Source of the DNA: 34-65-8 sp964516135
GTDB taxonomy: Bacteria; Pseudomonadota; Alphaproteobacteria; Sphingomonadales; Sphingomonadaceae
DNA length: 64,000 bases
Reading direction: 5' to 3'
NCBI GenBank assembly: GCA_964516135.1
Contig: CAZEWN010000002.1
Coordinates: forward strand, 182,253 to 246,252
The translations under genes and the position numbers were made by a program. Positions 1 through 7,351 of this stretch are shown here, one piece after another. Numbering within the stretch: position 1 is the stretch's first letter; the number at the start of each line of letters is the position of its first letter. Below the pieces are notes generated by a model. It saw only the letters and a program-made list of their open reading frames with translations, was not told where the DNA came from and searched no databases.

Positions 1-128
1 ACGAGCTGGGGGAAGGGGCCGTCCCCCTCGCCGGCCACGCGATCTGACACGCGCTCCATCCCTTGCGCGGCGGCGATCGAGCCGTAGATCAGGACCAGGG
101 CGAAGAAGGCGGCGCGGGCAAAGGTCAT
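1..128 (-). CDS. Secreted protein, N-terminal fragment cut by window edge
   Basis: Only the first 42 codons are present; the gene runs off the left edge. The start ATG is at 126-128 on the minus strand. Residues 1-22 form a clear Sec signal peptide: a short basic start, a hydrophobic core (AAFFALVLIYGSIAAA) and an Ala-rich cleavage region before QGMERV. The mature start, ending GEGDGPFPQLV, resembles the N-terminal linker of some periplasmic amidohydrolases of sphingomonads, but this is a weak impression from a very short stretch. It is divergent from the SIMPL gene, with a 113-base gap that must hold both promoters. Function is not assignable from what is visible. Confidence 0.55.
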   Translation of the reverse strand, partial: MTFARAAFFALVLIYGSIAAAQGMERVSDRVAGEGDGPFPQL

Positions 129-241
129 CAATCGGCTCCCAGTTCCGGCTGCGCTCTATCGCTGTGATTCGTCGCTGGAACAAGGCGGTTCAGCCGCGCG
201 TAATGGGGGCGCGCCGACATCGCGGCCAAAGGAGAACCTGG

Positions 242-952
242 ATGACACGTATCGCGATTCCGATTGCCGCCGCCGCCATGGCGCTGCCCGCCGCAGCCCA
301 GGCCGAAGTGCAGGTGGCCGCGCAAGGTCCGGTGGTCGAACTGAGCGTAACCGAAACAGTCAACGCCCGCCCCGACATGGTGGAAATCAGCGCCGGCGTC
401 ACCACCGACGCCGCGACCGCAGTCGAGGCGATGCGCCTCAACGCCGCCGAAATGACGCGCGTCGTCCAGCGTATCCGCGCGCTTGGCATCGCCGCCGACG
501 ACGTGCAGACCACCGGCATCAACCTGGGAGCACGCTACGACTACGACCAAGCCACGCAGCGCCAGGTGTTTCGCGGCTACCAGGCGTCGAACCGGGTCAG
601 CGTGAAGCTGCGCGACGTCGAGGCCACCGGGCGCGTGCTGGATGCGCTCGTGGCAGCGGGTGCCACAGATATCAGCGGTCCCAACTTTTCGCTCGAGAAC
701 GACACCGCCGCCAAGGCTCAGGCACGCCAAACTGCTGTTCGCAAGGCTGAGGAAATGGCGCGCCAGTATGCCCAGTGGAGCGGCTACACCGGTGTGCGGG
801 TGCTGAAGATCAGCGAGGCACTCTATCGCAATCCGCCGATGCCGATGATGCGCGTTCAGATGGCCGAGGCGGCGGACGCATCAACCCCCGTGGCACCGGG
901 CCTGGTTGGCTCCTCGGTGACGGTTTCGGTGACCTACGAGATGACCCGTTAA
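242..952 (+). CDS. SIMPL domain (DUF541) periplasmic protein
   Basis: Predicted 236-residue exported protein of the SIMPL/DUF541 family (BP26/Omp28-like), which is found in the periplasm or outer membrane and has no settled biochemical role. Residues 1-21 are a Sec signal peptide ending AAAQA. The SIMPL core covers the rest: TVNARPDMVEISAGV, an Ala-rich helix with DDVQTTGINLGARYDY, and the GYQASNRVSVKLRD strand typical of the family. I chose the ATG at 242 over an earlier in-frame ATG at 164 because AAAGGAG lies at about 228-234 and the signal peptide starts exactly there. The gene stands alone; the PepSY gene follows after 82 bases. It ends with TAA. Confidence 0.88.
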   Translation: MTRIAIPIAAAAMALPAAAQAEVQVAAQGPVVELSVTETVNARPDMVEISAGVTTDAATAVEAMRLNAAEMTRVVQRIRALGIAADDVQTTGINLGARYDYDQATQRQVFRGYQASNRVSVKLRDVEATGRVLDALVAAGATDISGPNFSLENDTAAKAQARQTAVRKAEEMARQYAQWSGYTGVRVLKISEALYRNPPMPMMRVQMAEAADASTPVAPGLVGSSVTVSVTYEMTR

Positions 953-992
953 GAAAAATAAACTTTTTTCTGAACATCTCGCGACTGCAATA

Positions 993-1007
993 TTCAGAAC
1001 TTGTTCA
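993..1007 (+). promoter_or_regulatory. Candidate operator: TTCA direct repeat with 11-bp spacing
   Basis: TTCA occurs at 993-996 and again at 1004-1007, an 11-base spacing, 28 bases before the PepSY start. OmpR/PhoP-class regulators usually bind direct repeats spaced by about one helical turn, and such a regulator is encoded 430 bases downstream. This is a guess based on spacing and position. Four-base half sites occur often by chance. Confidence 0.2.
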
Positions 1008-1034
1008 ATGCGCCCGGCATAGGCAGAAGATGTT

Positions 1035-1337
1035 ATGCGACACCTCATCGCCTCTTGCCTGGCCGGCGCACTCGTCATCGGGGCGGTCGCAACGCCCGCT
1101 GTCGCGCAGCCGCGTTCGGATCAGGGCGAGGCACGCCGGGAGATGCAGGCGGGCAACATCATGCGTTCCCGCGAGATCGAGGCGCGCATCCTACCGTCGA
1201 TGCGCGATGCCGAATACCTGGGCTTCGCCTACGATCCGACGGCCATGGCATATCGCCTGAAATTCATCCGCGATGGCCGGGTGATATCGATCGACGTGGA
1301 TGCGCGCACCGGTCGCGTGCTGCGCCGCAGCAATTGA
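1035..1337 (+). CDS. Small periplasmic PepSY-domain protein
   Basis: A 100-residue protein with a signal peptide (residues 1-24, cleaved after TPAVA) and one C-terminal PepSY module: GFAYDPTAMAYRLKFIRDG followed by VISIDVDARTGRVL, the usual strand-turn-strand ending in DxxTGxV. The middle is a basic, Arg-rich helix. PepSY modules are thought to inhibit proteases or act as regulatory ligands in the periplasm. The gene lies 101 bases upstream of a PhoP/PhoQ-like pair in the same direction, so a role as a signal modulator or target of that system is reasonable but not shown. The start is supported by the signal peptide; the upstream AGAAGATG is a modest Shine-Dalgarno. Confidence 0.8.
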   Translation: MRHLIASCLAGALVIGAVATPAVAQPRSDQGEARREMQAGNIMRSREIEARILPSMRDAEYLGFAYDPTAMAYRLKFIRDGRVISIDVDARTGRVLRRSN

Positions 1338-1438
1338 TTGATCGGCCCGTCCGACATGCGGAAACTCCGTTCAGGTTGACGCGTTCCTCGCAAGCGACCA
1401 CTTAGCGCTAGCCGCGAAATCCGGGGGAAGAGGCCAGC

Positions 1439-2116
1439 ATGCGTATCCTGATCGTCGAGGATGAACCCACTCTCGGCAAGCAATTGAAATCCACGCTCGA
1501 ACAGAACGGGTATGCCGTTGACCTGTCGGTCGATGGCGAGGACGGGCACTATCTTGGTTCAACCGAGGAATATGATGCGGTGATCCTGGATCTTGGCCTG
1601 CCTGAGATTGACGGACTGACCGTGCTGGGGATGTGGCGCAAGGAAGGGCGCAAGTTCCCGGTCCTGGTGTTGACCGCGCGTGATAGCTGGAGCGACAAGG
1701 TCGCCGGGCTCGATGCCGGAGCCGACGATTATCTCGCCAAGCCGTTCCAGACGGAAGAACTGATTGCTCGCCTGCGCGCGCTAATCCGGCGTGCGAGCGG
1801 CAATACTTCCAGCGAGCTGACCGCGGGCCCGGTGCGGCTCGACACCCGGTCCGGCCGGGTCACGCTGGAAGGCGAACCGGTCAAGCTGACCGCGCAGGAA
1901 TACAAGCTCTTGAGCTACCTGATGCATCACAAGGGCAAGGTCGTCAGCCGCACCGAACTGATCGAACACATCTACGATCAGGATTTCGACCGCGATTCGA
2001 ATACGATCGAGGTCTTCGTCACGCGCATCCGCAAGAAGCTGGGTGCCGATGTGATCACCACGATCCGTGGCCTTGGATACAGTCTCGACGACCCCGCCGA
2101 GCAGCCGCGCGCCTGA
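1439..2116 (+). CDS. OmpR/PhoP-family response regulator
   Basis: A 225-residue two-component response regulator. The receiver domain (1-115) has the acidic pair in VEDEP near the start, the phospho-acceptor Asp51 in ILDLGLP, Thr in VLTARD and Lys in LAKPF. The C-terminal winged helix (about 125-220) has the OmpR pattern: LTAQEYKLLSYL, the recognition region RDSNTIEVFVTRIRKKLG and the wing TIRGLGYSL. The order of features matches PhoP/QseB-type DNA-binding regulators. A strong GGGGGAAGAGG precedes the ATG. The kinase gene follows and overlaps, so the two are translated as a pair. Promoters controlled by it cannot be read from this window. Confidence 0.93.
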   Translation: MRILIVEDEPTLGKQLKSTLEQNGYAVDLSVDGEDGHYLGSTEEYDAVILDLGLPEIDGLTVLGMWRKEGRKFPVLVLTARDSWSDKVAGLDAGADDYLAKPFQTEELIARLRALIRRASGNTSSELTAGPVRLDTRSGRVTLEGEPVKLTAQEYKLLSYLMHHKGKVVSRTELIEHIYDQDFDRDSNTIEVFVTRIRKKLGADVITTIRGLGYSLDDPAEQPRA

Positions 2117-3560
2117 CGCCCCCGAAGGCGACGATGGTGCGCGCGCTGTCGGCGCCGCGCCGCTAGCCGTGCTTGCGGAGGGCGATTCGGCCCAACGTGC
2201 CGCGCCGCACACCGGCAGCCTGTCGCGCCGGATGATCCTGATCGCGGCCGGTTGGATTGGCGTTCTGCTGCTGGCGGGCGGGTTTGCCCTTGATCGGACG
2301 CTGGCTGGCCTGGTCCAGCGCAATTTCGACGAGCAGCTGGAATATATGCTGACCGCCATGATTGCCTCGGCCGAGATTGGCCCGGATGGCGAGGTTTTCT
2401 TTTATCGTGCGCTCGGCGATCAGCGTTTTCTCGAACCCAACAGCGGTCTCTATTGGCAAATCAGTGGTGAGGGGCACGAGGATTTTCCGAGCCGCAGCCT
2501 GTGGGATCGCACGCTGGCGCTGCAGGAAGATCACTTCGACAACGAACCGCATTTCTATGACAGCGGCCAGTTTCCCAGCGAGCCGATCCGGCTGGTCGAG
2601 CGCACGGTGATCCTGCCCGACAGTGATACGCGGTGGACCTTCGCGGTTGCGTCGGCGACCGGCGAACTGGAGGCGCAGCTGGATGAGATCCGCGCAATCC
2701 TGGTGTGGAGCTTCGCGGTCGTGGGGCTGGGCCTGTTCGCGATGGCGGTGCTGCAAAGCTGGTATGGGCTGATGCCCCTGCGCCGTGTGCGCGCCGCTAT
2801 TCAGCGCATCCGCACCGCAGGTTCGAACCGGGTTACCGACCCCCTGCCGCTGGAAGTGCAGCCCCTGGTCGAGGAGCTGAACATGCTGCTGGCGCATTCC
2901 GAACAGCAGGCGGAGGAAGCACGCACCCATGCGGGCAATCTGGCCCATGCGCTAAAGACCCCGCTGACAGTGCTCACCAACGCCGCCACCGCGCGGGCGC
3001 CGGACCTTGCCGATACCACCATCCGCGAGGCGCGCACGATGCAGCGCCATGTCGAGCATCACCTCGCGCGCGCGCGGGCAGTCGGTCGCCGCGCGGTTGG
3101 CCATGCCCGCACGCCGGTGTGCGTCAGCGCCGAGGCGGTGCGCCGGGCGGTGGAACGGCTTTATCCCGATGTCCGCTTCGACATAGCCGGCAACCGCGAG
3201 GCGCACGTCTCGATCGAGCGGCAGGATCTGGACGAAATCCTCGGCAACCTGATCGAAAACGCGGCCAAGTATGGCGGCGGCAGCGTGTTCGTCACCGTCG
3301 ATGCCGAAATCGATCAGGAACAATGTGTGATCTGGGTGGAGGACGACGGGATGGGCATCCCCGAATCCGAGCGTCCGCGCATCTTTGATCGCGGCGCGCG
3401 GCTCGATACCGGCAAGCCCGGCACCGGGCTGGGCCTGGCAATCGTGCGCGACGTGGCCGAGATTTACGGGGGTGATGTCACGCTGGGCGAGAGCGAAGAT
3501 CTCGGGGGGCTGATGGTGCGTCTGCTGCTGCCGCGCGCGGGGCATGCTTTGGCAATCTAA
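2067..3560 (+). CDS. PhoQ-like sensor histidine kinase
   Basis: Up to 497 residues. Membrane segments at about 56-80 and 210-232 enclose a periplasmic sensor of about 125 residues. A HAMP-like linker follows, then the HisKA helix with phospho-acceptor His294 in NLAHALKTPL, a sequence typical of PhoQ-type kinases. The catalytic domain has the N box (GNLIENAAKYGG) and G boxes (DDGMGIPE and GTGLGLAIVRD). It partners the preceding regulator. The start is uncertain: the GTG at 2067 gives a 50-base overlap with the regulator, while GTG 2169 or ATG 2232 would leave a more usual short tail before the first membrane helix. The domains are unaffected by this choice. Confidence 0.92.
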   Translation: MALDTVSTTPPSSRAPDAPEGDDGARAVGAAPLAVLAEGDSAQRAAPHTGSLSRRMILIAAGWIGVLLLAGGFALDRTLAGLVQRNFDEQLEYMLTAMIASAEIGPDGEVFFYRALGDQRFLEPNSGLYWQISGEGHEDFPSRSLWDRTLALQEDHFDNEPHFYDSGQFPSEPIRLVERTVILPDSDTRWTFAVASATGELEAQLDEIRAILVWSFAVVGLGLFAMAVLQSWYGLMPLRRVRAAIQRIRTAGSNRVTDPLPLEVQPLVEELNMLLAHSEQQAEEARTHAGNLAHALKTPLTVLTNAATARAPDLADTTIREARTMQRHVEHHLARARAVGRRAVGHARTPVCVSAEAVRRAVERLYPDVRFDIAGNREAHVSIERQDLDEILGNLIENAAKYGGGSVFVTVDAEIDQEQCVIWVEDDGMGIPESERPRIFDRGARLDTGKPGTGLGLAIVRDVAEIYGGDVTLGESEDLGGLMVRLLLPRAGHALAI

Positions 3561-3638
3561 CCCCGTGGTTTGGCAGCTTTTTCGGAACCTTCGACGACCC
3601 CGCGGATAAGTTAACCATCACGACCGTGGGAGAGCGAC

Positions 3639-4055
3639 ATGACACATCCGGTCAGGACCATTGTATTTGTGGCCACGGCGGCGCTGGGGCTTGGCGCCTG
3701 CAGTACGTATGACGATCGATATTACGGCAGCGGTTACTATGGCGGGGGGTATTACGAGCGGGGGAATGCGACCCGCGCCTATCCCGCGTATTACGGCTGG
3801 TACAACGACTTCTATTATCCCGGCGTCGGTCATTACGTCTACAGTCGGGGTGGCGACCGCTACCGCTGGAACGACGCCACGCGCCGTTATTGGGAGGCGC
3901 GCCGGGCGCACTACCGCGATCGCCGCGAATGGCGGGAAGACTGGTCCGGCTACCGCGGCGAATGGCGCGACGATCGCCGTGAGTGGCGGCGCGACCGGCG
4001 CGAGTGGCGGCGGGACCGAAGGGACAATCGGCGCGACTGGCGCCGCCGCGATTGA
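3639..4055 (+). CDS. Tyr/Gly- and Arg-rich lipoprotein
   Basis: A 138-residue predicted lipoprotein. The signal sequence ends in LGLGAC, a lipobox with Cys at about residue 21. The first half of the mature part is Tyr/Gly-rich (DDRYYGSGYYGGGYYERG and a second Tyr-rich stretch). The second half is extremely Arg/Trp-rich, with short repeats of the EWRRDRR type. The resulting strong positive charge could bind acidic polymers or lipids at the cell surface, which is inference. Similar low-complexity RcnB-like or YXWGXW-type envelope proteins exist, but I see no diagnostic domain. GGGAGAG precedes the ATG. It converges on the next gene with only 17 bases between stops. Confidence 0.75.
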   Translation: MTHPVRTIVFVATAALGLGACSTYDDRYYGSGYYGGGYYERGNATRAYPAYYGWYNDFYYPGVGHYVYSRGGDRYRWNDATRRYWEARRAHYRDRREWREDWSGYRGEWRDDRREWRRDRREWRRDRRDNRRDWRRRD

Positions 4056-4072
4056 TTGGGGCGCGGTTGCCC

Positions 4073-4801
4073 TCAGCGCTCGGTCAAGGTTACCGCGACG
4101 TTGTTGTAGACATTGCCGTAATTCCGGATTCGAAGGCGGTACTCGGCACATCCGCCGTTTGAAACGCCCGTCGCGATCGTGGCGAAGGTCAAATCGGTGC
4201 TGTCAGTGTCCGAATGCACTTCGCGCCCGCTCGGGTCGCTGATCCAGAAATCAAGGTCCGTGTCGCCGTCGCCGCGCGCCTCGATGTGCACTGACGGAGC
4301 GCACAGGTTGAGGCGATAGGATTCGTTGCTACCCGCCTCGCTGCGGATCGTCTGCGTGGTCACATCGCCCTTCGTGGTCGGCGTGGTGTCGATGCTCGTC
4401 CGGCCTGAACTGGCGATGGTCCCGGTGTCGGTGAGGCGCAGGGTCATCTGGTTGTAGACGTTACCCAGGTTCTTCACTCGCAGGCGATAGGGCAGGCACC
4501 GCCCCGGCGATGCCGCGCTGCGAATGGTGTAGAACGTGATATCCGTGCTGTCGGCGTCGGTGTGGATCTGGTTGTTATTGTTGTCATACAGCCAGTAATC
4601 GAGATCGGTGTCGTTATCCCCGTCCGCCACCAGATCGACCTGCGGCGAACAGACGTCGATGTTGATGGTGGATTCGGAGTTTCCGTCAATCCGATAGGAT
4701 CGTTCGCTTGCTTGGGCGGGGGCGGTCGATCCTGCCGCCAGCGCGACAACCGCCGCTGTAGTGGTTAAGCGCCGAACGATCCCAGCCATCATTGCCCCCA
4801 T
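4073..4801 (-). CDS. Secreted protein with two tandem beta-domain repeats
   Basis: A 242-residue protein with a signal peptide (about 1-31, ending APAQA). The mature part is two copies of an about 95-residue unit. Copy 1 has DGDNDTDLDYWLYD, then HTDADSTDITFYTI, then PYRLRVKNLGNVYN. Copy 2 has DGDTDLDFWISD, then HSDTDSTDLTFATI, then EYRLRIRNYGNVYN. Each copy has one Cys at its start (CSP, CAP) and one before the YRLR strand, suggesting a disulfide per domain. The Asp-rich turns could bind calcium. The pattern resembles pre-peptidase C-terminal type beta-sandwiches, but I cannot name a family. The start is ambiguous between ATGs at 4801 and 4789. Confidence 0.75.
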   Translation of the reverse strand: MGAMMAGIVRRLTTTAAVVALAAGSTAPAQASERSYRIDGNSESTINIDVCSPQVDLVADGDNDTDLDYWLYDNNNNQIHTDADSTDITFYTIRSAASPGRCLPYRLRVKNLGNVYNQMTLRLTDTGTIASSGRTSIDTTPTTKGDVTTQTIRSEAGSNESYRLNLCAPSVHIEARGDGDTDLDFWISDPSGREVHSDTDSTDLTFATIATGVSNGGCAEYRLRIRNYGNVYNNVAVTLTER

Positions 4802-4884
4802 CTTCTCTGTGCCGTTGCGACTCGGCCCCTACCCCGGATCAGGTGTTCGTTTTTGAGCGCCTCGCGGTGCATCGCAATAGTGAA

Positions 4885-4929
4885 AATGCGCCCGGCACGA
4901 CGCGGTAATGGCGTCGTGCCGGGCGCATT
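4885..4929. terminator. Perfect 19-bp hairpin, likely transcription terminator
   Basis: The arms 4885-4903 and 4911-4929 are exact reverse complements around a 7-base loop. The stem is GC-rich with an AATG/CATT outer end. It lies just downstream of the PEP-CTERM gene on the minus strand. There is no long T run, so it may stop transcription with the help of other factors or stabilise the 3' end. Confidence 0.7.
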
Positions 4930-4945
4930 ATCTTCACTGCGGCGG

Positions 4946-5719
4946 TCAGGCGAGCGCCGCTTGCCGCGCGGGGCGGTGCCGCATTGCCGCACCGGTCGCG
5001 AAGAACCCGATCAGCATCATCAGCCATGTGCCTGGTTCAGGCACGGCCGGGGTGGGAAGGGACACGGCAACCGACTTCAGCTTGAAGTAATCGTACTTGT
5101 GGCTCCCATCGCCCGTGTAAGGGGACACGACCCACAGATTGCCAGCCAAGCCAGTCGGGTTGAAGGTGCCGGTGCGGGACGACGAACCGCCGAGGCTGTC
5201 GAAGCCGGTCGGATCAAGCATCCCGGTCAGCGCGCTGAAATTCGCGTTGTGGAGGCCCAGCCCGGTGCCGAACGCCCCGGTCGCGGTCCCGAAGCGAATG
5301 CGGGCATCGGTATCGTTACCGCTCACCGCCTTGAGGCCGATCTGGTCCAGGATCACCGCCTGGTCGAACCGCATCGTGATGAAATCGAGACCGTTGAAAT
5401 CATCAACGGCGTGACCCGGCACCCAGCCGTTTTCGGCGCGGTTGGTAACGCCAAGGCCCCAGCCGCTGTAAGCGCCGACAAACGCGTTGGTGATCGTGCT
5501 GCCATTGAGGCGCCAGCCACTGACCTGCACGTTGACCGCCTGGCCCGCGACCATGAGCGTATAGGGGCGCACGTTGCCATAGGTTCCGGTGGTGCCGAGT
5601 TCGACCTGGCCCGAAGTATTACCGAAATCGAGCACGGTGCTCGCCTGGGCGGGCGCGGCGATACCGCACGCGAGCAGCAGTGGAGCCAGGAACCCGCGCA
5701 TGGAAATGCCAAACATCAT
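4946..5719 (-). CDS. PEPxxWA-CTERM sorting-domain exported protein
   Basis: A 257-residue exported protein with a signal peptide (1-26, ending APAQA) and a C-terminal exosortase sorting signal: the motif VPEPGTWLMM, a hydrophobic helix (LIGFFATGAA) and a basic tail (RHRPARQ). Such proteins are cut and anchored or released at the outer surface by an exosortase, which is not encoded in this window. The mature part is a Gly/Asn/Thr-rich predicted beta-sandwich without catalytic motifs that I recognise. A second ATG at codon 2 and another at codon 7 are alternative starts. The gene stands alone and ends in a strong hairpin. Confidence 0.88.
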   Translation of the reverse strand: MMFGISMRGFLAPLLLACGIAAPAQASTVLDFGNTSGQVELGTTGTYGNVRPYTLMVAGQAVNVQVSGWRLNGSTITNAFVGAYSGWGLGVTNRAENGWVPGHAVDDFNGLDFITMRFDQAVILDQIGLKAVSGNDTDARIRFGTATGAFGTGLGLHNANFSALTGMLDPTGFDSLGGSSSRTGTFNPTGLAGNLWVVSPYTGDGSHKYDYFKLKSVAVSLPTPAVPEPGTWLMMLIGFFATGAAMRHRPARQAALA

Positions 5720-5853
5720 TAAACCCCCGATTGCGAAACAATAATTGATCGTGGGCGTAAGCTAACGCGGGTTATGCAATCGGGCTGCAACGGTTTTTGG
5801 CCCGTCCCGGAATCGGACAGGTTTTGGCTTACCACCGAAAGCCGCGGCTGGCG

Positions 5854-6147
5854 CTATTCCGCGCGTGCGCGCTCGTGGTGGCGGATAACTTCGTCGATGA
5901 TGAAGCGCAGGAATTTTTCCGAAAACTCCGGATCGAGCTCGCTATCCTCCGCCAACTTACGCAGCCGGGCAATCTGTTCGCCCTCGCGCGCCGGATCGGC
6001 GGGGGGCAACGAATTGCGGGCTTTGAACGCACCGACGGCCTGGGTGATCCGGAACCGTTCCGCCAGGATATGGATCAGTGCCGCATCGATATTGTCGATG
6101 CTGCGGCGAAATGCGGCGAGCTGCTGGTCGGCTGCGTTGTCGGTCAT
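5854..6147 (-). CDS. Monofunctional chorismate mutase (AroQ class)
   Basis: A 97-residue all-helical protein of the AroQ class that converts chorismate to prephenate, the first step toward phenylalanine and tyrosine. Conserved features are the N-terminal AFRRSIDNIDAALIHILAER helix with its two active-site Arg positions, Lys in VGAFKA, the REGEQIARL segment with the family Glu, and the C-terminal EFSEKFLRFIIDEVIRHHE helix. The length matches the family. There is no signal peptide, so it is cytoplasmic. The ATG at 6147 gives the normal N-terminus; the open frame continues upstream but resembles nothing. It is divergent from the polyprenyl synthase gene and ends with TAG. Confidence 0.9.
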   Translation of the reverse strand: MTDNAADQQLAAFRRSIDNIDAALIHILAERFRITQAVGAFKARNSLPPADPAREGEQIARLRKLAEDSELDPEFSEKFLRFIIDEVIRHHERARAE

Positions 6148-6235
6148 CGCGGGGCCGCTTATCACGCACCACTCCGCTCTGCCAGTCTCTGCCCTCTTGC
6201 CAATCGCGGCCACCTTGCCCATTGGCGGGCGCGAC

Positions 6236-7246
6236 ATGAGCGCCCAGATCGTTCCTTTGCCGCGCCGCAAGCCGTCGCTCGATCCGATGCTCGCCTTGAC
6301 CGCGCATGGCATGAATTCGGTTAACGCGGTAATCCTCGACCGAATGCAGAGCGAAATCCCGCTCATCCCCGCGCTTGCCGGACATCTCATCTCGGGCGGT
6401 GGCAAGCGGCTGCGGCCGATGCTCACGCTCGCGGGCGCGGAACTGGTGGGATACCAAGGCGCTCGCCATCACAAGCTCGCCGCGGCGGTGGAATTCATCC
6501 ATACTGCGACCCTGCTCCACGATGATGTCGTGGATGGCAGCGAGTTGCGGCGGGGGAAGGCGGCGGCAAACATCGTGTTCGGCAATCCGGCGACCGTGCT
6601 GGTCGGCGACTTCCTGTTCAGCCGCGCGTTCGAACTGATGACCGAAGACGGCAGCCTCAAGGTGCTGAAGATTCTGTCGCACGCCAGTGCCGTAATCGCG
6701 GAGGGCGAAGTGGCGCAACTCACCGCGCAGCGCCAGATCGGCACTAGCGAGGAGCGGTACCTCGGCATTATCGGCGCCAAGACCGCGGCGTTGTTTGCCG
6801 CTGCCAGCCGCATCAGCGCGGTCGTGGCCGAATGTGGCGAGGCGCAGGAGCAGGCGCTGGAGGATTACGGCCGCAATCTGGGCGTGGCGTTCCAGCTCGT
6901 CGACGATGCGCTCGATTACGATGCCGACGCGGCGCAGATGGGCAAGGATCGGGGGGACGACTTTCGCGAAGGCAAGATGACCCTGCCGGTGATCCTCGCC
7001 TACTCGCGCGGAACCGAGGAAGAACGCAAGTTCTGGCAGATGGCCATTGCCGGGCACCGCGCGAGCGAGGCGGATCTGGCTGAAGCGATCCACCTGATCG
7101 GCAAGCACGACGCCGTCGAAACCACCCGAGAGCGGGCCCGCCATTTCGCCGATCGCGCGATCGATGCGATCTCGATTTTCCCCGATAGCAAGGCCCGCGC
7201 GGCAATGGCGGAGGCGGCGCAGTTCGCGGTGGCGCGGGGTTACTGA
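6236..7246 (+). CDS. Long-chain polyprenyl diphosphate synthase (ubiquinone side chain)
   Basis: A 336-residue trans-isoprenyl diphosphate synthase. It shows GGGKRLRPM (residues 54-62), the first Asp-rich motif HDDVVDGSELRRG with Asp96, Asp97 and Asp100, and the second Asp-rich motif LVDDALDYD near residue 225. These bind magnesium and the allylic diphosphate. In alphaproteobacteria this enzyme usually makes the decaprenyl chain of ubiquinone-10, but chain length cannot be read from the sequence with certainty. The ATG at 6236 was chosen because the upstream extension in the same frame has no similarity and runs antisense through the chorismate mutase gene. It ends TGA, followed by hrpB after 105 bases. 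Confidence 0.93.
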   Translation: MSAQIVPLPRRKPSLDPMLALTAHGMNSVNAVILDRMQSEIPLIPALAGHLISGGGKRLRPMLTLAGAELVGYQGARHHKLAAAVEFIHTATLLHDDVVDGSELRRGKAAANIVFGNPATVLVGDFLFSRAFELMTEDGSLKVLKILSHASAVIAEGEVAQLTAQRQIGTSEERYLGIIGAKTAALFAAASRISAVVAECGEAQEQALEDYGRNLGVAFQLVDDALDYDADAAQMGKDRGDDFREGKMTLPVILAYSRGTEEERKFWQMAIAGHRASEADLAEAIHLIGKHDAVETTRERARHFADRAIDAISIFPDSKARAAMAEAAQFAVARGY

Positions 7247-7351
7247 CGGATCTTCGCGGCAGCGGAAAACACGGTCCGCAATCCTCCGCGCGGCGCTGGC
7301 CGTGAGTGATCACAGCTTCCACCGGAATGACAGGGTGGGTAGGGCGCACGC

